From an uncultured Clostridia bacterium (lineage in GTDB: Bacteria; Bacillota; Clostridia; TANB77; CAG-508): a DNA stretch of 6,234 nucleotides. The first letter of the stretch is position 1, and each line of letters starts with the position of its first letter. This document shows, in pieces, positions 1 through 5,571 of this stretch. A model generated the notes under the pieces. That model did no database searches and was not told the origin of the DNA. It worked only from the letters and a program-made list of their open reading frames with translations. The DNA is taken from assembly GCA_934167435.1 (NCBI GenBank), contig CAKPKZ010000093.1, positions 1-6,234 on the forward strand, read 5' to 3'. The position numbers and the translations under genes were made by a program.

Positions 1-358
1 TTCATCAATTTTTTTATTATTTGATAAAACAACATCAAGCTCACAACCTAAATACTTTTCAATTAAATTAACATGATTACTGCCCAGCCTTGATAAATCT
101 TTAACGATAACTAAATTTTTTATCATTAATGTCCTTTATTATCAGTTTAAAAGCCAGTCTATTAAAATTAGTTTCAAAATATCCATCATCTATATATTCT
201 TTCACAAAGACAAAACAATTATTTTTAATGTAACTCATTAAAATATCTCTTTGATTAATTACACTTTCAAACTCATATTTTTTATCTCAGCCTTCCTGAG
301 ATAATCTTATATAGATTCCTGCTTTATACTCATAATTTTCCAATAAATTATTATACAT
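1..358 (-). pseudogene. Large serine recombinase (site-specific integrase/transposase), 5' part, disrupted; continues past the left edge
   Basis: Reading from an ATG at 358, preceded by a strong AAGGGG ribosome binding site, gives a serine recombinase catalytic domain. It has KAGIYIRLS with the expected nucleophile Ser20, then SVINQRDIL, then EYIDDGY..TNFNR. Codon 24 (287-289) is TGA, just after the catalytic motif. Near position 120 the frame shifts by +1 at a run of six A. The match then resumes in another frame as IVKDLSRLGSNHVNLIEKYL, which is the conserved VKDLSRLGRN region of the family, and stays open to position 1. The original frame stops at TAA 101-103. An ATG at 126 with an upstream AAAGGA would give a 42-codon fragment without the catalytic serine, so it is unlikely to be functional. 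Other conserved positions have drifted too (SG to ET after DDGY, R to S after LG). I conclude that this is a decaying mobility gene of an island or transposon. The family identity is well supported; the specific subfamily is not. Confidence 0.85.
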
Positions 359-548
359 TTTCCCCTTCTTATTTTTTAATTTACTAGATTGTTTTCTAAG
401 GCAATTTGATATTACAATAATTTTTCAAAAACCAGAAATCATCTAAAGATAAATTTGATCATTATTTATTTTTTATTAAATATTTTATTAAAATATCTTT
501 TTTATTTTTTTGTTAAAATTGTCTTCTAAATACACTATTTTTTCCCAT

Positions 549-585
549 AAAAAATATCTTTAATAAGATCTATAACTTTATTAAA
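549..585 (-). terminator. Possible weak terminator after the toxin-antitoxin operon
   Basis: About 20 bases beyond the stop of the small membrane protein gene, the minus strand can form a hairpin. TTTAATAA (585-578) pairs with TTATTAAA (566-559), plus one G-C pair after a one-base bulge, around an 8-base loop. A run of six T follows (554-549). Placement and polarity fit a factor-independent terminator, but the stem is almost entirely A-T in an A+T-rich stretch, so it may be chance. The rest of 359-604 is noncoding and extremely A+T-rich. I found no convincing promoter for the recombinase remnant there. Confidence 0.3.
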
Positions 586-604
586 AATGTAATATATAAA
601 TGTA

Positions 605-1057
605 CTATTTATTTTTGTTCATTTTTTCAGAAATACCAACTAGTTTTTCTAAACTATCTGGATTTTTAATAAGTTCTGGCAAAAGTTGCATTGCTAACTT
701 ATTAGAATCTATTGTGTTATTTTCTTTTATTATTTTATCAATATCTTCTTGTGACATTGTAGCCAACTCTTTTTCTTGGCTTAGTAAGGCTCTATCTAAA
801 ACATTACTAAATAAAGTTGTTAATTGTGTTTGATTTTTCTCAACCATACCACTTATAGCAGATGATTTATTATCTATTTCATGTAATAAATCCTTTGTCT
901 TGTCATAGATTTCATTCATCATTTTTTGCGTTTTCTCAAAATTTTCTTGACTTCTTCTTTCTGAATTATTTGCTGATATCATAGAAAAAATAGCTAATAC
1001 AATTGAAGCTATACCTACAACCAGCGATGATATTGTTAATGCATCCATTAAATTCAT
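605..1057 (-). CDS. Small membrane-anchored coiled-coil protein of unknown function, third gene of the toxin-antitoxin operon
   Basis: This 150-residue protein is not assignable to a named family from sequence alone. Residues about 7-28 form one hydrophobic segment (LTISSLVVGIASIVLAIFSM). It is followed by NNSERR, so the positive-inside rule predicts an outside N terminus and a cytoplasmic C-terminal body. Residues about 34-95 are polar and heptad-like, rich in E, K, Q and N, suggesting a coiled coil. A Ser/Asp/Glu-rich linker then leads to a short helical end (about 120-145, LAMQLLPELI). There are no cysteines and no catalytic motif. The ATG has a good AAAGGAAG site seven bases upstream. It starts 23 bases after the HigA/ImmA gene with no promoter visible between, so the two are probably cotranscribed. 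It could be a membrane receptor or partner for the peptidase-antitoxin, or merely a passenger. The reading frame looks real; the function is unknown. Confidence 0.75.
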   Translation of the reverse strand: MNLMDALTISSLVVGIASIVLAIFSMISANNSERRSQENFEKTQKMMNEIYDKTKDLLHEIDNKSSAISGMVEKNQTQLTTLFSNVLDRALLSQEKELATMSQEDIDKIIKENNTIDSNKLAMQLLPELIKNPDSLEKLVGISEKMNKNK

Positions 1058-1080
1058 ATTTTCACTTCCTTTACATCAAT

Positions 1081-2151
1081 TTATATTCTAGTAATCAAAC
1101 AATTAAATTCACTCCAACCCACTATTCCATCTTTTTGTAATCTTCCGACAACAATCCCAGTTGAAATATTATTATTTCTAGCAAATTCTTTTATAATATT
1201 TTCATTAAATACATAATTAGTTCTAATAAAATTATTATATACATCATTAGGTATTAAAATATTTCTAGCAAATTCATCGGCTTCGTTTTCAATATCATTT
1301 TTTTCATCATTTTCTAAATCTATAAAAACTTCTTTTCTACTATGTTTTAAAAGGTGAGCTATTTCATGGAATAAAGTAAACCACAATATATCATCTTTCT
1401 TTCCTTTATCACTTATCATTATAATTGCTTTATCACAAGTTACTTTGTATGATACGCCATTTACATACGTATGAGGTAAATGTGCCTCAAAAACTAATGA
1501 AATACCACATTCAGATAATAAATCCTTTATTTTTTCATATTGTTCTAAAAAAGGTTTATTTGCTAATTTCCTTATTTTTTTAACATTTTCCCTTAAAAGT
1601 TCATTATTAAACTTAGCTATTTCATTTTTATTAGATTGAATCTCTCCATATCTCAACCAACAATATAATGATTCAAACGAAAAGTTTTCATGATTACTTT
1701 TTCTAAATGCTAATTTCCTTTTTAAATCTGTATCAAAAGCAAGAGAGGCAACAGAAAAAAATTTTCTTAAGTTTATCACTTTTTCAACTGAATCTCTTGT
1801 TTTTTCAATCCAATCCCAATTACGTCTTGCCATTTCAGCATATGGAATATTTTCTAAATATTTTTCATCTTTTTTTATTGAATCCATATCCTTTTTTCTT
1901 TCTAAAGATTCCCTATAACTACTTTCTAAATTATTCCAAAAACTAGCTGGAATATTAAATACATATTCTAATTTTAATGCAGTTGAAGTTGTTATAGGAG
2001 CTTTCCCTTTTATTATTTCATTAATTGTTTTCTTATTAATTCCTGTTTTATCTGCAAGATCTAACTGACTCATACAATTAACTTCCAATAACTCCAAAAT
2101 TGTATTCCCTGGTGCTATTACATATTCTTCAAATTTATTTAATTTACTCAT
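1081..2151 (-). CDS. higA: HigA-family antitoxin fused to an ImmA/IrrE-type zinc peptidase domain
   Basis: This 356-residue protein has two parts. Residues about 16-80 are a Xre/HigA helix-turn-helix with the typical signature (SQLDLADKTGINKKTINEI, then the TALKLEYVFNIPASFWNNLE stretch), expected to bind operator DNA and the HigB toxin. After a helical linker, residues about 205-305 form an ImmA/IrrE-like metallopeptidase domain. It has HEIAHLLKH with zinc histidines 262 and 266 and catalytic Glu263, and NEADEFARNILIP supplying the likely third ligand Glu290. Known ImmA/IrrE enzymes cleave or inactivate repressors, so the fusion could couple toxin release or operon derepression to a signal; that is inference. 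The start codon overlaps the toxin gene by 8 bases (ATGAGTAA), and its GGAGGTG binding site lies inside the toxin gene, giving translational coupling. HigA proteins are usually about 100 residues; this long fused form also recurs in Firmicutes. The domain calls are firm; the protease role in this system is unproven. Confidence 0.9.
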   Translation of the reverse strand: MSKLNKFEEYVIAPGNTILELLEVNCMSQLDLADKTGINKKTINEIIKGKAPITTSTALKLEYVFNIPASFWNNLESSYRESLERKKDMDSIKKDEKYLENIPYAEMARRNWDWIEKTRDSVEKVINLRKFFSVASLAFDTDLKRKLAFRKSNHENFSFESLYCWLRYGEIQSNKNEIAKFNNELLRENVKKIRKLANKPFLEQYEKIKDLLSECGISLVFEAHLPHTYVNGVSYKVTCDKAIIMISDKGKKDDILWFTLFHEIAHLLKHSRKEVFIDLENDEKNDIENEADEFARNILIPNDVYNNFIRTNYVFNENIIKEFARNNNISTGIVVGRLQKDGIVGWSEFNCLITRI

Positions 2152-2476
2152 AATGCTTAGACACCTCCATTATCTCTATCTCTTTTATTTCTCTTAAATC
2201 TTCTATTATTATATTATTCTCTTTTTGTCTAAAAATTAATCTGTATTGTCCAGTAATATTAACAGCAAAATACTCCTTTAAATCTCCACTTAACTTATGC
2301 CTTCTATAAGGAAGTGAAGTCGGAACATCATTTAAAGAGTTAAATGATTCTAATTCTTTAACTCTTCTTGGTAACTTATTAGCTACCTCAACACCATATT
2401 TTTTAACCAATTCTCTATTACACGTTGGGTCTTCACATAACTTTTGAAGTTTAGTTGTTTTATACGTTAATTCCAT
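2144..2476 (-). CDS. higB: HigB-type toxin, RelE/ParE superfamily mRNA interferase
   Basis: This 110-residue protein has the size and pattern of HigB/RelE toxins, which cleave mRNA on the ribosome and stop translation. The family core is visible at residues 58-82: a basic RRHKLSGDLK strand-turn, AVNI, then GQYRLIF with Arg79. A strand with acidic residues (IIIEDLREI) follows, and the protein ends in EVSKHYE, where His108 and Tyr109 are candidate active-site residues. The toxin comes first and the antitoxin second, the order characteristic of higBA loci. The ATG at 2476 has a very strong AGGAG site with 6-base spacing. Transcription likely begins at the promoter just upstream, where inverted GTTAA repeats may bind the HigA helix-turn-helix. 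The gene is intact. Toxic activity is inferred from family membership. Confidence 0.9.
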   Translation of the reverse strand: MELTYKTTKLQKLCEDPTCNRELVKKYGVEVANKLPRRVKELESFNSLNDVPTSLPYRRHKLSGDLKEYFAVNITGQYRLIFRQKENNIIIEDLREIKEIEIMEVSKHYE

Positions 2477-2500
2477 TTAACTCTCCTTTCCTTTTTTTAG

Positions 2501-2550
2501 TTAACGTAATTGGTTAATTAAATTATAACACGTATTTTTATAAAAGAAAA
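2501..2550 (-). promoter_or_regulatory. higBA promoter with candidate HigA operator
   Basis: A perfect -10 hexamer TATAAT (2527-2522) lies 17 bases from a weak -35 TTTTCT (2550-2545). This would start transcription near 2515, about 40 bases before the toxin ATG. An inverted repeat TTAAC-N7-GTTAA (2501-2505 and 2513-2517) sits on the predicted start point, a natural place for a repressing antitoxin to block polymerase. A further ACGTTAA at 2464-2470, inside the first toxin codons, mirrors TTAACGT at 2501-2507. The promoter is well placed. The operator is inferred from symmetry and autoregulation of higBA in general. Confidence 0.55.
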
Positions 2551-2580
2551 GATTTGATTTGCATTTTAAACAAATTGTTT

Positions 2581-2625
2581 TATATAAAGACATACCCATT
2601 ATTTAAAGGTATGTTCAATTTTTTT
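2581..2625 (-). terminator. Hairpin terminator of the restriction-modification operon
   Basis: ACATACC (2590-2596) and GGTATGT (2608-2614) form a perfect 7-bp stem with an 11-base loop. On the minus strand the stem is followed by CTTTATATA. On the plus strand it is followed by a run of seven T (2619-2625), so it could work in both directions. It lies 25 bases past the nuclease stop codon and upstream of the higB promoter, as expected for a boundary between the two operons. The minus-strand U-tract is short, so termination may be partial. Confidence 0.55.
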
Positions 2626-2638
2626 ATATCAAATTAAA

Positions 2639-3721
2639 TTAAACAGAAAATCTTGCAGATGTTGGCTTTGATTTCATTTTTAAAATATCTTTATATGTAA
2701 ACTTTTTAATGTTTGGTTTGTTATCTCTAACATTCGTAACCATATATAATATATAAGTTTCTTTGTTTTCTTCCATAAATTTCATTTCACCAGGCGATAA
2801 ATAAAAATTAATTTTGTCAGATTGTGTTGATTTAACCTCCACATAATATTTTATATCATTTAAGGTATATTCCATATCATACGGGGATAAAGCGTGTTCC
2901 TTACTGACATGATAAAAATTTTCCATATCTAGTAATTCTTTTTTTAAATAGTCAACAACTATTTGCTCACCTAATTTTCCATTTTTTTCTCTAGTTACAT
3001 TGGCCTTTTTAATACTAACAATTGCATCTTCTCCTGTATAATCCAGCTGACTTATTGAAATAAGATAGTCTATGGTTTCAGGATTATAATCAAAATGTGC
3101 ATATTTTTTTCCTACACCTTTTTTCCTTGAAAAAACAGCAGATAAAGGCATTCCTCCTGGACCTACAATTGAAGTTACAAAATTTAAACTATTATTAACT
3201 TTATTGTATTCAAAACTTCTAACCATATATGCAAAACCACCATTTTGAATAAATATTGCTTCTAAAACCTTTTTATTATCTATGTTAAATTTATTATCTT
3301 TATAGAACATTGATTTTTGATAATGTAATTTTATTCTACCCTTATGAGTATTAATTTTACCATTATTAGTATATTCACTATTCTCCTGTTTAAAATAAAT
3401 ACAAAATTGGTATTTACAATCTAATTTCTTTCCATCAACATATAAATTATCAAATACAAATAAATCAGGCACACTAGTTTCTAATGCTTTAGACTTAAAT
3501 AAACATTTATATAATAATCCTTGGGGAATTTTCCCATTATATTTACACTTGCATTGTGAAAGGCTTAAAATATCATTTTTCCATTTGCTGGGATCTTTTG
3601 CTTGGTTTAAAGGCGTTGATATAGTAGAAGTTTGTCCTTTTGAAAAATCATTTGTAATACCATAATATAATGATTTCTCATCAATATGTATTTCAACTAT
3701 TTCTTTCTTGTTATTTTTCAT
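2639..3721 (-). CDS. Putative type II restriction endonuclease with C-terminal DUF3883 (PD-(D/E)XK) nuclease domain
   Basis: This 360-residue protein is the last gene of the operon. The C-terminal third (about 248-345) reads as a DUF3883/PD-(D/E)XK nuclease fold. A helix carries GKLGEQIVVDYL with Glu252, followed by PYDMEY with Asp282, and then the YYVEVKST strand supplying Glu295 and Lys297. These are the expected metal-binding and catalytic residues. The N-terminal region of about 240 residues, with KGRIKLHYQKSMFY and IVGPGGMPLSAVFSRKKG, is not recognised and may hold target recognition. The start overlaps the end of the methyltransferase gene by 11 bases (ATGAAAAATAA) with AGGGAG 10 bases upstream, so translation is probably coupled. 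Pairing with a cytosine-5 methyltransferase strongly suggests the restriction half of a type II system, cutting where its partner methylates. The site cannot be deduced. The alternative is a nuclease limited to modified or otherwise marked DNA. Confidence 0.8.
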   Translation of the reverse strand: MKNNKKEIVEIHIDEKSLYYGITNDFSKGQTSTISTPLNQAKDPSKWKNDILSLSQCKCKYNGKIPQGLLYKCLFKSKALETSVPDLFVFDNLYVDGKKLDCKYQFCIYFKQENSEYTNNGKINTHKGRIKLHYQKSMFYKDNKFNIDNKKVLEAIFIQNGGFAYMVRSFEYNKVNNSLNFVTSIVGPGGMPLSAVFSRKKGVGKKYAHFDYNPETIDYLISISQLDYTGEDAIVSIKKANVTREKNGKLGEQIVVDYLKKELLDMENFYHVSKEHALSPYDMEYTLNDIKYYVEVKSTQSDKINFYLSPGEMKFMEENKETYILYMVTNVRDNKPNIKKFTYKDILKMKSKPTSARFSV

Positions 3722-4826
3722 TATTAAACATCTCCCTAAATATTGCTTCCAAAATCGGAACTATAATTGAATTTCCAGCTAACTTCACCATTTTCCTATA
3801 ACTTAAACCAAGCTTATTAACATTCTCAAAGTCTTCTTCGGTAAATCCCATCATCATAAATGCTTCTCTTGTAGTTAATAGTCTATATGAATTTCCTTTA
3901 GGTCCATTATACAAAACCATTCCTGCATTATTTTGCCTATCCATATTACAAGTAATTGTATTAAAGTAATTTAGATTGTTTAGATCTCTTTTATTTATAT
4001 TCCACATAATTTCCCTAGACTCAGTTCGTGGCAATTGTGCCTCATCAGCTTCTTTTTTATAAGTAGAATTATTGTAATTTAATTTCAAAAAATCTTTAAT
4101 TTTATCTTTAGGAAATCTTTTCTTTTTAAGTTTTTTTTCTATATTCACCTTACCATTTAGCACACTTACCATAAAGCATCTTTCTCTATCTTGGGGAACA
4201 CCAAAATCAATTCCTGACAACGTCATAACTTCATTATTATATCCAAGAGATTCTAAAAAGTTTTTCCACATATCAAAATCCTTTTTGTTAGATGGCGCTA
4301 ATATTGCTTTTACATTTTCCATTAACAAATATTTTGGCAACCTATTTTCTGAATTTAATTCATTAAGAATCCTTTCAATTTCCCATAATAAACCTGATCT
4401 TGTTCCAGAACCCTTACTCATTCCTAACGTCTTACCACCAGTGGATAAATCTTGGCAAGGAAAAGAATATGTCAACAAATCATGATCTGGTATTTTATTG
4501 CTATGTAAATCTACAATTGAGCCTAAATTTTTAGTTCTAACTTGTGCTATATAAAGTTTTTCAATTTCCTTCTTTGTTAATCTACTAATATTACATGGTT
4601 TAACAGAATCCTTGCTAAATGTAAACCTTTCTAAATAATTAAGTTGTTCTTCGTAGCTTGGAATATTTATTTCTATATCTCCACAATGTATTGCATCATA
4701 TGCAAGAATCGCGTTAATAAACCAGTCACAAGTAGCAACAATTTCATAATTTGCATTTATATTCTTTAAAGCTTTGGCTTGTGCACCTATTCCTGAAAAT
4801 GTTTCAAAAACTCTGATTTTTTTCAT
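3711..4826 (-). CDS. DNA (cytosine-5-)-methyltransferase of the restriction-modification operon
   Basis: This 371-residue enzyme transfers a methyl group from S-adenosylmethionine to C5 of cytosine in a specific site, protecting host DNA from the neighbouring nuclease. The motifs appear in canonical order: I FETFSGIGA (7-15, cofactor); IV SFPCQDLS (121-128, nucleophile Cys124); VI MENV (169-172, Glu170); VIII PQDRER (211-216); IX RLLTTREAFMMMGF (315-328); and X KLAGNSIIVPILE (348-360). The target-recognition region lies between VIII and IX (about 220-310), is fairly short, and carries TITCN..DRQNNAG. An insertion of about 60 residues between motifs II and IV is also visible. Its ATG follows the regulator's TAA with no gap, and its GGAGGG ribosome binding site (4840-4835) lies inside the regulator gene. 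All key residues are present, so it should be active. The recognition sequence is unknown, and the usual dcm name would be misleading because this is not the housekeeping enzyme. Confidence 0.95.
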   Translation of the reverse strand: MKKIRVFETFSGIGAQAKALKNINANYEIVATCDWFINAILAYDAIHCGDIEINIPSYEEQLNYLERFTFSKDSVKPCNISRLTKKEIEKLYIAQVRTKNLGSIVDLHSNKIPDHDLLTYSFPCQDLSTGGKTLGMSKGSGTRSGLLWEIERILNELNSENRLPKYLLMENVKAILAPSNKKDFDMWKNFLESLGYNNEVMTLSGIDFGVPQDRERCFMVSVLNGKVNIEKKLKKKRFPKDKIKDFLKLNYNNSTYKKEADEAQLPRTESREIMWNINKRDLNNLNYFNTITCNMDRQNNAGMVLYNGPKGNSYRLLTTREAFMMMGFTEEDFENVNKLGLSYRKMVKLAGNSIIVPILEAIFREMFNNEK

Positions 4827-5045
4827 TTATTTGTCCCTCCACTCTAAAGAACAGCCAATTATGTCTGCTATTTCTTTTACTTCCGCATATTTTATTGTAC
4901 CTCTATTTATTTTATTGGAAACATTAGATACTGATGTTTTCTTTAATCCACTAATTTTTCTTCTTCTATTTATTTCATTAACAATTTCTGTTAAAGTCCA
5001 TCCTTTTAAAGTTAAATTACCTTTGATTTCATCTTTCGTTTTCAT
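4827..5045 (-). CDS. Small helix-turn-helix regulator, putative controller of the R-M operon
   Basis: This 72-residue basic protein is almost entirely one DNA-binding-like domain. Helix GWTLTEIVNEINRRR (about 15-29) is followed by a variable loop. Then comes TSVSNVSNKINRGTIKYAEVKEIADIIG (37-64), which resembles the recognition-helix region of Xre/Cro-like folds and the pattern of DUF6471-type small proteins. Its position as first gene, its size, and its stop directly abutting the methyltransferase start match controller (C) proteins. Those proteins delay nuclease expression until methylation is established. It is not a textbook C protein, so the role is inferred. ATG 5045 is chosen for its AAGGTG site five bases upstream and because the promoter leaves only about a dozen leader bases. 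It probably acts on palindromes in its own promoter, and it could equally be a simple repressor. Confidence 0.75.
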   Translation of the reverse strand: MKTKDEIKGNLTLKGWTLTEIVNEINRRRKISGLKKTSVSNVSNKINRGTIKYAEVKEIADIIGCSLEWRDK

Positions 5046-5055
5046 TTAATCACCT

Positions 5056-5102
5056 TATAATATATTATACTACATTTTAATATGGATTTTCAACTATATA
5101 GT
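5056..5102 (-). promoter_or_regulatory. Promoter of the R-M operon with two palindromes
   Basis: TTGAAA (5093-5088) and TATAAT (5069-5064), 18 bases apart, form a strong sigma-A-type promoter. The predicted start near 5057 leaves a leader of about 12 bases that is mostly the AAGGTG ribosome binding site (5056-5051). A perfect 10-bp palindrome ACTATATAGT (5093-5102) abuts and overlaps the -35 box. A perfect 14-bp palindrome TATAATATATTATA (5056-5069) covers the -10 box and start point. The first resembles the ACT-N4-AGT half-site style of controller-protein boxes. The promoter is clear; binding by the adjacent regulator is inferred. A+T-rich palindromes arise easily by chance. Confidence 0.65.
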
Positions 5103-5151
5103 ATAACTTTACATTATTTTTATGATAACAAATAAAAAGACATTATCTTCT

Positions 5152-5502
5152 TCAATATCTCGCACTTATATTAAAATTTTTTTTGATTGACAACTTACCT
5201 TTTGCACCTCCTGCATTTATGTGATTAGATATAACAATAACATCATCTCTATTGCCAAATGCATTAAGTATTCTTTTTACTCTTTCATTATGACTTAAAG
5301 TTTCATCAGTAGTTCTAGTCATGTATGTAGGAATTCCTAAATCTTTAAATCTATCATTCATATATTTTGATATATTTAAAGTATAATCCTTTTCTATTAT
5401 TCCATTCCCACTTGCACCTGGATCATCTCCACCATGACCAGCATCAATAACTACTCCCCTTATTTGTTTTCTTAATAAAAAATCCATTAATTTCATCTCC
5501 AT
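5152..5502 (-). pseudogene. N-acetylmuramoyl-L-alanine amidase (Amidase_3), truncated at the 3' end
   Basis: The family normally cuts the bond between MurNAc and the L-Ala stem peptide in peptidoglycan. Residues 16-99 match the Amidase_3 zinc domain closely: VVIDAGHGGDDPGASGNG with His23, then EKDY with Glu37, then MTRTTDETLS, and finally VISNHINAGG with His94. All three zinc ligands are present. After NAGG (about position 5205) the resemblance stops abruptly. Relatives continue with DGAEVIYALRN and about 75-150 more residues, including the second catalytic Glu in a VEYGF-like motif. Here there are only 17 unrelated residues (KGKLSIKKNF and on) before TGA. The product should therefore be inactive, and no continuation is visible in another frame downstream. 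The start could be 5502 (AGGA nine bases upstream) or 5487 (MDFLLRK, with GGAG). The sharp loss fits an insertion or recombination junction. The alternative is a small truncated regulator-like fragment, which I consider unlikely. Confidence 0.85.
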
Positions 5503-5520
5503 TTATTTTTATCCTATATT

Positions 5521-5549
5521 AAGATATGTTTTAAATGAAATTTTGTTAA
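5521..5549 (-). promoter_or_regulatory. Possible promoter of the amidase remnant
   Basis: TTAACA (5549-5544, five of six consensus) and TATCTT (5526-5521, four of six) are separated by 17 bases. They lie in the 69-base gap after the glycosylase gene and about 19 bases before the first amidase ATG. Spacing and placement are good, but the sequence is A+T-rich enough for such pairs to occur by chance. Confidence 0.35.
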
Positions 5550-5571
5550 TGAATTTGCAATTAATCGTTTT

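Noticed and set aside
115..127. Programmed +1 frameshift at the A6 run in the recombinase
   Set aside because: The gene already carries an upstream stop, and serine recombinases are not known to need frameshifting. Indel decay is simpler.
287..289. TGA in the recombinase as selenocysteine or as Trp in an alternative code
   Set aside because: TGG encodes Trp elsewhere and TGA ends other frames here. No selenocysteine insertion element is evident, and a second lesion downstream shows plain gene decay.
490..561. Direct repeat AAAATATCTTT (490-500 and 551-561) as an attachment site
   Set aside because: Short, A+T-only-like sequence; near copies occur elsewhere by chance (for example near 240 and 2675), and there is no target-site context.
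600..833. Plus-strand open frame of 77 codons
   Set aside because: Lies antisense within the small membrane protein gene, has no ribosome binding site, and gives a Ser/Phe/Leu-rich translation typical of a shadow. The same holds for plus frames at 1707-1946, 4285-4485 and 4774-5049.
5101..5140. Weak GATAA/TTATC hairpin as an amidase terminator
   Set aside because: Only five A+T-rich pairs with a 14-base loop and no following T run; not distinguishable from background.
5154..5169. GTGCG on the minus strand after the amidase as the 5' end of a group II intron
   Set aside because: Only five bases match the GUGYG consensus. No intron-encoded reverse transcriptase or domain V-like hairpin follows, and an R-M operon begins immediately after.
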